Source of the DNA: Methanoregulaceae archaeon
GTDB lineage: Archaea > Halobacteriota > Methanomicrobia > Methanomicrobiales > Methanospirillaceae
NCBI GenBank assembly: GCA_013331215.1
Contig: DUGU01000310.1
Coordinates: 18,568 to 31,382 of the forward strand
DNA length: 12,815 nt
Direction of reading: 5' to 3'
The position numbers and the translations under genes are program-made. The notes under the pieces were generated by a model, which ran no database searches, was not told the DNA's origin, and saw nothing but the letters and a program-made list of their open reading frames with translations. Shown piece after piece: positions 1-6,763 of this stretch; within the stretch, counting starts at the first letter, position 1, and each line of letters starts with the position of its first letter.

Positions 1-551
1 ACATCCAGATGATCGGGCTCTTCCTGAGCAACATCGGGATCACGATCCTCGGGAAGTTCGACGGCCAGACCCCCACGTCGGGCCTGATGTATTTCCTGGC
101 TCCGATCAACGGCCCGAGCGACTGGATGTGGTGGGTGACCGATCTCGGCCATGCGCCGTGGGAGATCTTATTACGGATGGGTCTCGACGCCATTGTGATG
201 GTCGTTGGGGGCGCGCTCTTCGCGCTCTTCTGGATCAAGACGGCCGGCCTCGACTCGAAGGACGTGGCCCGGCAGATCCAGAACTCCCAGATGTCGATCC
301 CGGGGTTCCGGCGCAACCCCCAGGTGCTCGAGAAGTACCTGGACCGGTACATCCCGCGCGTCACGGTCATCGGCGGCGTCTTCATCGGCATCCTGTCGGT
401 CGTCGCGAATCTCTTCGGTGTTATCGGTGCGGTCTCGGGCACGGGGCTCCTGCTCACGGTCTCGATCACCTACCGGCTGTACGAGGAGATCGCGAGCCAG
501 CAGATCATGGAGATGTATCCGTTCATGCGAGGATTCTTCGGGAAGGATTGA
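1..551 (+). CDS. secY: Preprotein translocase subunit SecY, C-terminal part (5' end outside window)
   Basis: SecY is the channel-forming subunit of the archaeal Sec translocon in the cytoplasmic membrane. About 183 residues are visible, starting inside a codon at base 1. They show hydrophobic segments (LFLSNIGITILG, AIVMVVGGALFALFWI, VTVIGGVFIGILSVVANLFGVIG), the cytosolic stretch with QIQNSQMSIPGFRRNP, and the tail with TGLLLTVSITYRLYEEI, all typical of the last transmembrane helices of SecY/Sec61-alpha. The stop is followed one base later by the adenylate kinase start. secY-adk-DUF106-cmk is the usual distal end of the archaeal ribosomal-protein (spc-like) operon, so transcription probably begins well upstream. 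Identification is firm; only the N-terminal part is missing. Confidence 0.95.
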   Translation, partial: IQMIGLFLSNIGITILGKFDGQTPTSGLMYFLAPINGPSDWMWWVTDLGHAPWEILLRMGLDAIVMVVGGALFALFWIKTAGLDSKDVARQIQNSQMSIPGFRRNPQVLEKYLDRYIPRVTVIGGVFIGILSVVANLFGVIGAVSGTGLLLTVSITYRLYEEIASQQIMEMYPFMRGFFGKD

Positions 552-552
552 G

Positions 553-1125
553 ATGGCAGGGACCAAATGCATCATCACCGGCGTGCCCGGCGTGGGCAAG
601 ACCACGGTGATCACGGGGGCGCTGGCGAAGCTCGAGGAGATGGGTGTCGACTACGCCAACATCTCTTTCGGCTCGTTCATGTTCGAGATGGCGCTGAAGA
701 AGGGGCTCGTGCAGAACCGCGACGAGATGCGTCTCCTCGGAAAGGACGACCAGAAGGCGCTTCAGCGTTTGGCGGCAGGTGTGATCGCGAAAACCGACGG
801 GAACGTGATTGTCGATACGCACGCCTCGGTCAAGACTCCTAAAGGCTACCTACCCAGGCTTCCCGAGTGGGTGCTCGAGGAGTTAAAGCCGGACCTCTTC
901 GTGCTGATCGAGACGGACGAGGACCAGATCCTCGGGCGTCGGATGGGGGACCCCTCGCGGGTTCGGGATATGGACAGCTACCGGGCGCTGGTCTCCCATC
1001 AGTCCTTCAACCGTGCGATCGCGGCCGCCTACGCGATGAAGACCGGGTGCACGGTCGCGATCGTGACGAATGCAGACCACCTCCTCGACCGCGCGATCGA
1101 CGACCTCGCCGCGCTGCTGACATAA
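553..1125 (+). CDS. adkA: Archaeal adenylate kinase
   Basis: Cytosolic kinase that interconverts ATP + AMP and 2 ADP. The 190-residue product has the P-loop GVPGVGKT at residues 10-17, close to the N-terminus as in the archaeal AdkA family, which differs from bacterial Adk and is trimeric in characterised members. The downstream VIVDTHASVKTPKGYLP and LFVLIETDEDQILGRR segments match the NMP-binding and core regions of that family, and the length is typical. The ATG at 553 lies one base after the secY stop; the same frame stays open far upstream, but that stretch overlaps secY and is not meaningful. It sits in the secY operon, probably translated by coupling; AAGGAT just upstream is a weak ribosome-binding site. 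Confidence 0.93.
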   Translation: MAGTKCIITGVPGVGKTTVITGALAKLEEMGVDYANISFGSFMFEMALKKGLVQNRDEMRLLGKDDQKALQRLAAGVIAKTDGNVIVDTHASVKTPKGYLPRLPEWVLEELKPDLFVLIETDEDQILGRRMGDPSRVRDMDSYRALVSHQSFNRAIAAAYAMKTGCTVAIVTNADHLLDRAIDDLAALLT

Positions 1126-1127
1126 CC

Positions 1128-1736
1128 ATGGCCGAGAAGAAGAAGGGTCCGCTCGGGGGGTACCTTGCCATCCTGTTCGCGATGGCCATGATGTTCTCGT
1201 ACAGCATCCCGTGGCTCAGGGAGACCGTGGGGTCGGCGATCAATACGGTCTTCGGCCCTATGCTCACCCAGTTTGGCGTCCCGTTCTTCATCCTGATCGT
1301 GGTCCTCTCGACCCTGACAGGTCTCTACTCGAGCCTGATCCAGAAGTACACGATCGACTACGAGAAGATGCAGCGGGTGCAGGCCCAGATGAAGGAGTTC
1401 CAGCGGGAGTTCCGGGAGGTTCAACTATCAGGCGACGAGAAGCGAATCAAGAAGATGCAGGCCCGCCAGAGCGCGATGATGGGGGAGCAGCTCGAGATGA
1501 GCCAGGCCCAGTTCAAGCCGATGGCCTACATCCTGGTCGTCTCGGTCCCGATCTTCTTCTGGCTCCTCTACCGCCTGCCGCTCACCCCCGAGCACCTCGT
1601 CTTCCCGTTCATCGGGACGACGGCGCTGACGGCGGCCGCATTCGGGCCGTTCCCGGCGTGGATCCTCTGGTACATGATCTGCTCGCTGACGCTCACGCAG
1701 GTGATCCGGAAGTCGCTCAACATCGGGGGCATCTAG
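1128..1736 (+). CDS. DUF106 (EMC3/TMCO1, YidC/Oxa1-related) membrane insertase
   Basis: A 202-residue integral membrane protein with the DUF106 layout. It has a hydrophobic N-terminal segment (about 12-26) and a second one around 47-64 (FFILIVVLSTLTGLYSS). A long charged amphipathic coiled-coil hairpin follows at about 70-125 (YEKMQRVQAQMKEFQREF, KRIKKMQARQSAMMGEQ). Two to three C-terminal membrane segments include MAYILVVSVPIFFWLLY. The QSAMMGEQLEMSQAQFKPM stretch after the coiled coil is characteristic. Family knowledge: archaeal DUF106 proteins are Oxa1/YidC superfamily members related to EMC3, TMCO1 and GET1 and help insert membrane proteins. Position next to secY fits that role. The ATG is two bases after the adkA stop, with no clear Shine-Dalgarno, so translational coupling is likely. 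Confidence 0.92.
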   Translation: MAEKKKGPLGGYLAILFAMAMMFSYSIPWLRETVGSAINTVFGPMLTQFGVPFFILIVVLSTLTGLYSSLIQKYTIDYEKMQRVQAQMKEFQREFREVQLSGDEKRIKKMQARQSAMMGEQLEMSQAQFKPMAYILVVSVPIFFWLLYRLPLTPEHLVFPFIGTTALTAAAFGPFPAWILWYMICSLTLTQVIRKSLNIGGI

Positions 1737-2267
1737 GTGCGGGTCACGGTCAGCGGGCCGCCCGGGAGCGGGACGACTACGCTCGCGCGGCGGCTCGCTG
1801 GCCGGATCGGCTTCCGGCTGATCTCGGCCGGCGAGGTCTTCCGGGCCCTCGCGGCCGAGCGCGGTATGGACCTTGCCGCGTTCGGCGCGCTGGCTGAAGA
1901 GGACCCCTCGATCGACCTGCTGATCGACGAGCGGCAACGGGAGATTGCCGAGGCCACCGACGACATCGTGGTCGAGGGGCGGCTCTCGGGCCTGATGGTC
2001 TCGTGCGCCGACCTCCGGGTCTGGCTGCAGGCCCCGCTTCCCGTCCGCGTCCGACGCATCCTCGAGCGCGAGGACGGAGCGGACCTCGCGTCGGCCGAGG
2101 CGGAGACTGCGGAGCGCGAGGCCTGCGAGGCCCGGCGCTACCGGCAGTACTACGGCATCGAGATCGACGACCTCCTGCCGTACGACCTCGTGCTGAACTC
2201 GGACCGCTTCGGCGTCGAAGCACTCGGCGCGATCGTCGAGGCCGCGCTTGCGAGCCTCGAGTCGTAG
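1737..2267 (+). CDS. cmk: Cytidylate kinase, archaeal type
   Basis: Transfers phosphate from ATP to CMP/dCMP in the cytosol. The protein has 176 residues and begins with GTG immediately after the DUF106 stop, with a G-rich stretch (ATCGGGGGC) about seven bases upstream. The P-loop is GPPGSGTTT at residues 7-15, with Thr in place of the usual Lys; this is characteristic of the archaeal/short cytidylate kinase family, not a defect. RLISAGEVFRALAAERGMD and DIVVEGRLSG match the conserved CMP-binding region, and RRYRQYYGIEIDD near the C-terminus is the typical lid/arginine segment (compare RRY..YYGID in the family). It is the last gene of the operon here; the pseudouridine synthase gene that often follows is absent. 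Confidence 0.93.
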   Translation: MRVTVSGPPGSGTTTLARRLAGRIGFRLISAGEVFRALAAERGMDLAAFGALAEEDPSIDLLIDERQREIAEATDDIVVEGRLSGLMVSCADLRVWLQAPLPVRVRRILEREDGADLASAEAETAEREACEARRYRQYYGIEIDDLLPYDLVLNSDRFGVEALGAIVEAALASLES

Positions 2268-2270
2268 CCC

Positions 2271-2282
2271 CATATTTTTCTC
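2271..2282 (+). terminator. T-rich terminator after cmk
   Basis: A TATTTTTCT tract lies three to thirteen bases after the cmk stop. Archaeal RNA polymerase commonly stops at such T tracts without a hairpin, and the next locus is on the opposite strand, so an end of transcription is expected here. On the minus strand the same bases follow the stop of the permease relic. Confidence 0.45.
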
Positions 2283-3483
2283 ACTCGAGGGTCCGGCGGA
2301 ATATCGTGATCCCGAGCAGGATCGCCGCGCCGGAGAAGAGCCCGAGCGCGAGCAGATCGACGGAGATCGCCCCCATTCCCTGGCTGCGAAGGATCAGCGC
2401 GCAGGATCAGCGCCCGGAGCGCGTGCACCGCATAGGACTCGGGATTGATCACCGTGATCCAGCGGAGCCAGTCGGGCATGCCGAGGATCGGGTAGAAGGC
2501 CCCGCTCGTCATGAAGAGGATCATGTCCAGGAACGCGATCGAGGAAGCGTACGTCTGCTGGTTCGTGTACCGCGACGAGAGGGCAATGACCAGGCTCGTG
2601 ATCCCGACGCTGATGATGAAGAGGACGGCCAAGACCAGAAGGTAGTCCTCGGTGTTCCGGATGACGATGCCGGTCACGAGCAGGTCGACGCCGAAGATGA
2701 TCGTCCCCGCGAGGAGGGCCTTGACCGTACCGCTCCCTATGATGCCGAGGATGGTGCTCGACCGCTTCACCGTCGTGACGAGATGGCCCTCGATGATCCC
2801 GAGTTCCCGGTCCCTGATCAGGGCGAGGCCGCCGCCCATCATGGGACATGAAGATCGCCATGACGATGACACCGACCCCGAAGAACTGAATGTAGTCGAC
2901 ATCGCCGTAGAGTTTCGTCACCTGCAGGGGGACCTGCGAACCGAGCCTCAGGAGTACGTCGCCGATCCCGGCCTCGATCAGGGTCGGCGTGGTGAAGTCC
3001 GAACTGTCGACGTAGAGGCGGACCGCGTGGGTGTTCGAGACCGGCGACGGGAAGATCGCGACGGCCATCACCTTCCCGTCGGCGAGGGCCGCTTTCGCCG
3101 TCGCCTCGCTCGAGAAGACCGTGACCCTGAAGGTGTCGGCCTTATCCGGCTGCGCGAGGTGCCGCTCTCCACTCGCCGTAACGGCGATCCTGACCGCGCG
3201 CCGAGCAGCGGTGTCCCGCCGCCGCTCGACGTGGCCGGCCGCGATCAGGGCGTCCACGATCGCGGTCAGGTAGGGTTTCGAGATAAAGAGGCACTGGTTG
3301 ACCCCGGACATCCTGAGCTCGCCGTTCTGCGAGAGCAACCTGAGTACCCTGTATTCCCTGGCATGCCGGCCCCCCCTGCGCACCCGCAGGATGCAGGATC
3401 TCGCGATGAAAGAGTGGGAGCACCGCGATGACCCTGTCGGCCACCCACTCCCGCTCGCTCTCGATGGTTATCCTCAGAATCAT
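2281..3483 (-). pseudogene. Decayed MarR-regulator / ABC-2 permease fusion
   Basis: Read 5' to 3' on the minus strand the locus encodes three pieces. First is a MarR-like N-terminus (MILRITIESEREWVADRV, 3483 downward). Second is a winged-helix core (YRVLRLLSQNGELRMSG, SKPYLTAIVDALIAAG, VERRRDTAARRAVRIAVT). After TASGERHLAQ this passes without a stop into the extracytoplasmic domain of an ABC-2 permease (DTFRVTVFSSEATAKAALA) and its membrane half (IIGSGTVKALLAGTIIFG to GAFYPILGMPDWLRWITV), ending in FRRTLE and TGA at 2281-2283. The C-terminal half of the regulator, any ATPase gene and the permease N-terminus are missing, so a large in-frame deletion is inferred. Three frame shifts remain: a seven-C run at 3370-3376, a change near 2838-2848, and a 13-bp tandem duplication at 2386-2411. 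Related genomes often carry regulator, ATPase and permease in this order (from memory). Flanking genes are intact, which argues against general sequencing error. Confidence 0.85.
2386..2411. repeat. 13-bp tandem duplication causing a frameshift
   Basis: GCGAAGGATCAGC (2386-2398) is followed directly by GCGCAGGATCAGC (2399-2411), with one mismatch. On the minus strand the permease reads RALILR, enters the second copy of the same 13 bases and leaves in a wrong frame. If one copy is skipped the protein resumes as LILRSQGMGAISVDLLALG and continues to the stop at 2281, a normal ABC-2 permease end. Thirteen is not a multiple of three, so the duplication itself breaks the gene. Confidence 0.9.
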
Positions 3484-3499
3484 CCCGTTCGCACCGCCA

Positions 3500-3520
3500 A
3501 TAGTTATATCTACGAACTAT
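3500..3520 (-). promoter_or_regulatory. Palindromic operator over the TATA region of the MarR relic
   Basis: ATAGTT (3500-3505) and AACTAT (3515-3520) form a perfect 6-bp inverted repeat around nine bases that include an AT-rich ATATC stretch. It lies 17-37 bases upstream of the regulator start at 3483, exactly where an archaeal TATA box would be for a short or absent leader. MarR proteins usually bind palindromes overlapping their own promoter, so this is most likely the former autoregulatory operator. The role is inferred; the symmetry is seen directly. Confidence 0.5.
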
Positions 3521-3590
3521 ACAGTAGCGTGAAATAGGAATTCGAACAGGACGGAACGGAGCCGCGTGAGACGGCCGAAGAGAAAAAGTA

Positions 3591-3884
3591 TCAGAGGTAC
3601 CGGTTCCGCCGGAGCCAGTCGACCTGGGGCGGCATGTACCGGTAGATGATGTCGCACTTCTCGTCCTGGAAGCTCCACGGGGTGACGATCACGATATCGC
3701 CCTCGCGGATCCAGGCCCGCTTCTTGATCTTGCCCTTTATGCGCCCCATTCGGGTCACGCCGTCGAAGCACCGCACGCGGATATGGTTCGCGCCCATCAT
3801 CAGTTCGGCCGTCGCGAACTGCTCGTTGTTCCGCCTCTTCGGCAGTCGAACGCGGATCGTCTGCCCTTCCGTTCCGCTGTCCAT
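3591..3884 (-). CDS. eif1A: Translation initiation factor aIF-1A
   Basis: Binds the A-site region of the small ribosomal subunit during initiation and helps initiator tRNA placement and scanning. The 97-residue protein has the S1-like OB-fold of the eIF1A family: IRVRLPKRRNNEQFATAEL, MMGANHIRVRCFDGVTRMG, then KGKIKKRAWIREGDIVIV and a C-terminal CDIIYRYMPPQVDWLRR, close to other archaeal aIF-1A proteins in length and order. The acidic C-terminal tail of eukaryotic eIF1A is absent, as usual in archaea. ATG at 3882-3884 has a good TATA-like element at 3940-3947, giving a leader of about 30 bases. It stands alone between a relic locus and the nitroreductase. Confidence 0.95.
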   Translation of the reverse strand: MDSGTEGQTIRVRLPKRRNNEQFATAELMMGANHIRVRCFDGVTRMGRIKGKIKKRAWIREGDIVIVTPWSFQDEKCDIIYRYMPPQVDWLRRNRYL

Positions 3885-3928
3885 AACGACTTCGCCGGCT
3901 GCCTGGACATTTGGTCTTATTCGATCAA

Positions 3929-3947
3929 CTCCACTGGAGTACTTAAA
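3929..3947 (-). promoter_or_regulatory. TATA-like promoter of the aIF-1A gene with adjoining palindrome
   Basis: On the minus strand TTTAAGTA (3940-3947) is a plausible archaeal TATA box, about 56-63 bases before the aIF-1A ATG; transcription would start near 3915. Directly downstream is the perfect palindrome CTCCACTGGAG (3929-3939), which could be a protein site, though it may be chance. Confidence 0.4.
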
Positions 3948-4074
3948 CGTTGCGATGGATGATGAACCTGTCGGTCGTGCCCGGGACAGGGTCGGCGAGG
4001 TGCAGCAGTGGGGGGGAGCGCCGCTCGGAACCGGCCGCAGAGGCCACCTCGCGTATCCTCCAGAGGCCCCGCGA

Positions 4075-4587
4075 TCATGTCGCAGTTTCGCCGAACCGGT
4101 CCAGGAACGAGACCTCGTCGAGTCGCTTCTTCGGCGGATTCGCGATCTCCGCCGGCGCGCCGGCCGGGATCAGGGAGACGAGTGCGTAGTCCGCGGGCAC
4201 GTTGAGCAGCTCGCGAACGGCCCCGGCATACGGCTTCTTGTCGCCGGCCACCCAGCAGCTCCCGATCCCGAGGCTCTGAAGCGCGATGATCATGCTCATC
4301 GTGGCCGCTGCGCAGTCCTCGAGGTAGTGGGTCTCATCCGGCTGGCCGAAGACTGCGAAGCAGACCGCGGCGTCGGCGATGAATGGGGCGTCGTCCGTGA
4401 GCTCCGCGATCCGCCGGAGGAGGTCCTTATCGGTGACGGCCCCGAAGAGCCAGGGCTGGAGATTCTCCGCAGTGGGCGCAAGCCGGCCGCAGTCGAGCAC
4501 GTCCTGGATCACGTACGGCGGGATCGTGGACGGCTTGTACTTCCGGACGGAGCGGCGCGACTTGATGGTCATGGTCCCGACGTTCAT
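4075..4587 (-). CDS. Nitroreductase family protein (FMN-dependent)
   Basis: A 170-residue member of the NAD(P)H:flavin/nitroreductase superfamily, dimeric FMN oxidoreductases whose natural substrate usually cannot be read from sequence. Seen: the N-terminal phosphate-binding motif KSRRSVRKYKPSTIPP, RLAPTAENLQPWLFGAV (the APTAENLQPW flavin-site stretch), LEDCAAATMSMIIALQSLG (dimer/flavin helix), GSCWVAG, and a C-terminal LVSLIPAGAP near the FMN phosphate. It is a short member, but the main motifs are present in order. ATG at 4587 is preferred; TTG at 4593 and ATG at 4572 in the same frame are alternatives, and 4572 would start just before KSRRSVR. No convincing Shine-Dalgarno is seen for any of them. 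It lies 56 bases after the surface-protein stop on the same strand. Confidence 0.88.
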   Translation of the reverse strand: MNVGTMTIKSRRSVRKYKPSTIPPYVIQDVLDCGRLAPTAENLQPWLFGAVTDKDLLRRIAELTDDAPFIADAAVCFAVFGQPDETHYLEDCAAATMSMIIALQSLGIGSCWVAGDKKPYAGAVRELLNVPADYALVSLIPAGAPAEIANPPKKRLDEVSFLDRFGETAT

Positions 4588-4610
4588 GCGCAAGCGGAGG
4601 GGCCGGATCC

Positions 4611-4633
4611 GGAAAAATCTTTCGCGAAAAAGA
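4611..4633 (-). terminator. T tracts around a TTTCGCGAAA palindrome after the surface-protein gene
   Basis: Just downstream of the stop at 4644 the minus strand reads two T tracts separated by the palindrome TTTCGCGAAA (4620-4629). This fits archaeal T-tract termination of the surface-protein mRNA. It also lies upstream of the nitroreductase and could contribute to its promoter; the sequence does not separate these roles. Confidence 0.35.
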
Positions 4634-4643
4634 GGGAAGTGGT

Positions 4644-5642
4644 CTACCGCCGCCGGAACAGAGCGAGGCCGAGGGCGGCGATGCCCGCGAGCGCGAGGGT
4701 CGTCGCAGCGAAGCCCGGGCTCCTGGTAGTCGCCGGAGCCGTGGTCGCCGTGGTGGCCGTCGCGCTCGCCGTCGCCACCGCCGTTCCGGTCGCGGTCGGA
4801 GCTGGCGTGGAGACGGCGGTCGCGTTCGCGGTCGTCGTTACCGCCGTCACGGTCGCCACGGTCGTTCCGGTCGCGGTGACCGTCGGCGTGGCGGCGCCGG
4901 TGATCGACGGCCCGCTCGTGCCGCCTACCTGGACCGATATGCCGGCCTGTGACCGGGTCGTGGTCTTGCCGACCTGGTTGTAGTTGTCCTTCATCCCGTT
5001 TGCATTGCAGTCGGCCCAGACCTCATACGACCCGGCCCGATACTGCGAGGTGTCGGTCGCCCAGACCGGCCCGGTCTCGTAGACCGAGGCGTTGACCGGG
5101 ATGTTCACGAGCGAGGTCGTGATTCCGCCGTTCACGAGCGAGGTGAACTCGGCCCCGGTCGGGTCGCGGACGTGGATCGTCATCGGGGCGCCGGCCACCC
5201 CGGGCCGCTGGGCCATCGCGTCGAGGTTCGTCTCAATCCGGAAGCCGAGCGGGTCGCCGGAAACCGCGCCGGACCCGATCTCCCGGCCGGTCCGGCCGTT
5301 GATCACGCGGAGCTGGAGGCTCGGGTCCTTGACGATGAACGCGAGCTGCCGTCCAGGGTTAGTATACCAGGCCCCGGTCGCGCTGCCGAACTGGTCCGGC
5401 GATACGTAGAACGAGGTCGGGTCGGAGACGGTCACGACGTCCGATGGGGCGTCCGTCTGGACGTTGCCGCCGGTGAAGCGGGCGATCTGCGACCCGGCGG
5501 TCACGTTGGTAGCGGCGATGTTGAGTCCCCGCTCGCCGATGAAGACGGTCCCGCCGGGCGGGACATCCGTGATGGCTGCCGACACCGGGAATGCGACCAG
5601 TGCGGCAAGACAGAGGAGCACGAGTGCTGCTGTGCGTGGCAT
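4644..5642 (-). CDS. DUF3821-type cell-surface protein with PGF-like C-terminal anchor
   Basis: A 332-residue secreted protein. Residues 1-22 form a Sec signal peptide (hydrophobic ALVLLCLAALVAFPVSA). The next 220 residues carry a DUF3821-like domain, recognisable from DVPPGGTVFIGERGLNIAA and SFYVSPDQFGSATGAWY, a family common on the surface of Methanomicrobiales. A Thr/Ala/Val-rich linker at about 243-305, likely glycosylated, is followed by the tripartite tail SPGFAATTLALAGIAALG...FRRR (308-332). That tail fits a PGF-CTERM-type signal processed by an archaeosortase, so the mature protein would be lipid-anchored to the outer membrane face. Function is unknown. A hairpin sits in the leader. 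The linker DNA is repetitive (CGTTCCGGTCGCGGT at 4782-4796 and 4863-4877). Confidence 0.85.
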   Translation of the reverse strand: MPRTAALVLLCLAALVAFPVSAAITDVPPGGTVFIGERGLNIAATNVTAGSQIARFTGGNVQTDAPSDVVTVSDPTSFYVSPDQFGSATGAWYTNPGRQLAFIVKDPSLQLRVINGRTGREIGSGAVSGDPLGFRIETNLDAMAQRPGVAGAPMTIHVRDPTGAEFTSLVNGGITTSLVNIPVNASVYETGPVWATDTSQYRAGSYEVWADCNANGMKDNYNQVGKTTTRSQAGISVQVGGTSGPSITGAATPTVTATGTTVATVTAVTTTANATAVSTPAPTATGTAVATASATATTATTAPATTRSPGFAATTLALAGIAALGLALFRRR

Positions 5643-5653
5643 TGTGTGTTCAC

Positions 5654-5672
5654 CCGACCGCTTACGGGTCGG
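5654..5672 (-). promoter_or_regulatory. Hairpin in the leader of the surface-protein gene
   Basis: CCGACC (5654-5659) and GGTCGG (5667-5672) form a perfect 6-bp stem with a 7-base loop, 12 bases before the ATG on the minus strand. The 3' arm abuts GGGTGA, the best Shine-Dalgarno candidate of this gene, so folding could limit ribosome access. The structure is seen; the regulatory role is inferred. Confidence 0.35.
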
Positions 5673-5748
5673 TTCAGGGTAAATAGATTCTCGTCATCCG
5701 GGATAAATCGGCCGGAGACGGCAGGAAAAGGGGAAGGGGACGCCGATT

Positions 5749-5925
5749 TCACTCCTCGGGCGCAATGGCGGCCGAGGGGCAGGCGTCGACGCAGGTGTTG
5801 CAGTCGACACATTTGTCCCTGTCGATCACCGCGCAGCCTTCAACCATCGTGATCGCCTCGGAGGGGCATTCGTCGATACAGGTCTCGCACCCCACACAGA
5901 GGTCCTTGTCCACCTTGGCAGCCAT
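5749..5925 (-). CDS. 2x[4Fe-4S] ferredoxin
   Basis: A 58-residue electron carrier of the clostridial-type ferredoxin family. Two cluster motifs are intact: C10xxC13xxC16 with C20, and C39xxC42xxC45 with C49, in the usual cross-coordinating arrangement (CVGCETCIDECP and CVDCNTCVDACP). An extra Cys at 31 lies between the motifs. The ATG at 5925 gives the normal family start MAAKVDKDLC; the frame is open further upstream but overlaps dapB on the same strand. It lies 70 bases downstream of dapB, and a TATA-like CCTATTTCA around 5963-5971 suggests its own promoter. The electron partner cannot be told; methanogens use such ferredoxins with several oxidoreductases. Confidence 0.93.
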   Translation of the reverse strand: MAAKVDKDLCVGCETCIDECPSEAITMVEGCAVIDRDKCVDCNTCVDACPSAAIAPEE

Positions 5926-5995
5926 GGTATTCTCTGTATTCACTGGCGCAGAGGTCGTGAAATAGGTTTGGATTCCATCCCCGGAGGCAGTCCCC

Positions 5996-6763
5996 TCAAC
6001 ACGCCCCGAGTCCGAGAACCTCGGCAAAGGTGTGGACCCCGGCTGGTCGGCCCACGACCCATTCGGCCGCCCGGAGCGCGCCTGTCGCGAGGACCGCCCG
6101 GTCGTAGGCCCGGTGGGAGAGGGTGATCGTCTCGTAGTTGCCGGCAAAGAGGACGGCGTGGTCGCCGACGATGTCCCCGCCGCGGATCGCGTGGACTCCG
6201 ATCTCGTTCCCGCGTTCGGCCATCCCCTCGCGTCCATAGACCTTCTTGCGCTCGCCGAGCGTCTCGTCGAGGATCGTGAGGATCGTCTTCGCCGTCCCCG
6301 AGGGCGCGTCCTTCTTGTACCGGTGGTGTGCCTCGATCACCTCGATGTCGTATCCGGCGAGGAGCGGTGCGGCCGCCCGGATCAGCTGCCAGAATACATT
6401 GACCCCGATCGCGTAGTTCGACGAGATGACGGCCGGGATCCGGCCGTCTATCGCGGCATGGTTCGCGGCTGCCTGGTCGTCCGAGAAGCCCGTGGTCCCG
6501 ACCACGAGCGCGACGCCGTGGTCGGCCGCGGTCCGTATATTCCCGACGGCGGCCGCCGCCACCGTGAAGTCCATCAGGACGTCGGGGCGCCGCTCTTCAA
6601 GAAGCGTCCCGAGCTCCGATGGCTCGACGACGTCGGCCCCGAACTGGGTTCCGGCCCGGACATCCACGCCCCCGACGAGTTCGAGCACGTCCGACTCGGC
6701 GATCATCCGCGAGAGGGTCGTGCCCATCCGGCCGAACGCGCCCGCGACGACGACCTTAATCAT
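5996..6763 (-). CDS. dapB: 4-hydroxy-tetrahydrodipicolinate reductase
   Basis: Second committed step of diaminopimelate/lysine synthesis: NAD(P)H-dependent reduction of 4-hydroxytetrahydrodipicolinate to tetrahydrodipicolinate. The 255-residue protein has the Rossmann fingerprint VVVAGAFGRMG (G8, G11, G14), the DVLMDFTVAAA segment, VVGTTGFSDDQ, SSNYAIGVNVFW, and the catalytic/substrate motif EAHHRYKKDAPSGTAK at 144-159 (His146/147, Lys150). Near the C-terminus, FAGNYETITLSHRAYDR is also diagnostic. The length is within the family's usual range. Its ATG overlaps the end of dapA by eight bases (stop TAA at 6756-6758), so the two are translationally coupled. The aspartate-semialdehyde dehydrogenase gene often found with them is not in this cluster. 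Confidence 0.97.
   Translation of the reverse strand: MIKVVVAGAFGRMGTTLSRMIAESDVLELVGGVDVRAGTQFGADVVEPSELGTLLEERRPDVLMDFTVAAAAVGNIRTAADHGVALVVGTTGFSDDQAAANHAAIDGRIPAVISSNYAIGVNVFWQLIRAAAPLLAGYDIEVIEAHHRYKKDAPSGTAKTILTILDETLGERKKVYGREGMAERGNEIGVHAIRGGDIVGDHAVLFAGNYETITLSHRAYDRAVLATGALRAAEWVVGRPAGVHTFAEVLGLGAC

Noticed and set aside
3955..4074. GGATGATGAAC as the C box of a C/D guide RNA
   Set aside because: No D box (CTGA) or internal D'/C' pair at a suitable distance on that strand.
4700..4900. Repeats in the surface-protein linker as a regulatory or CRISPR-like array
   Set aside because: The repetition follows Thr/Ala/Val codons of a low-complexity linker, without constant spacing or unique spacers.
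3646..4983. Open plus-strand frame of 445 codons
   Set aside because: It runs antisense to aIF-1A, the nitroreductase and the surface protein, all with clear family motifs; it is a by-product of high GC content.
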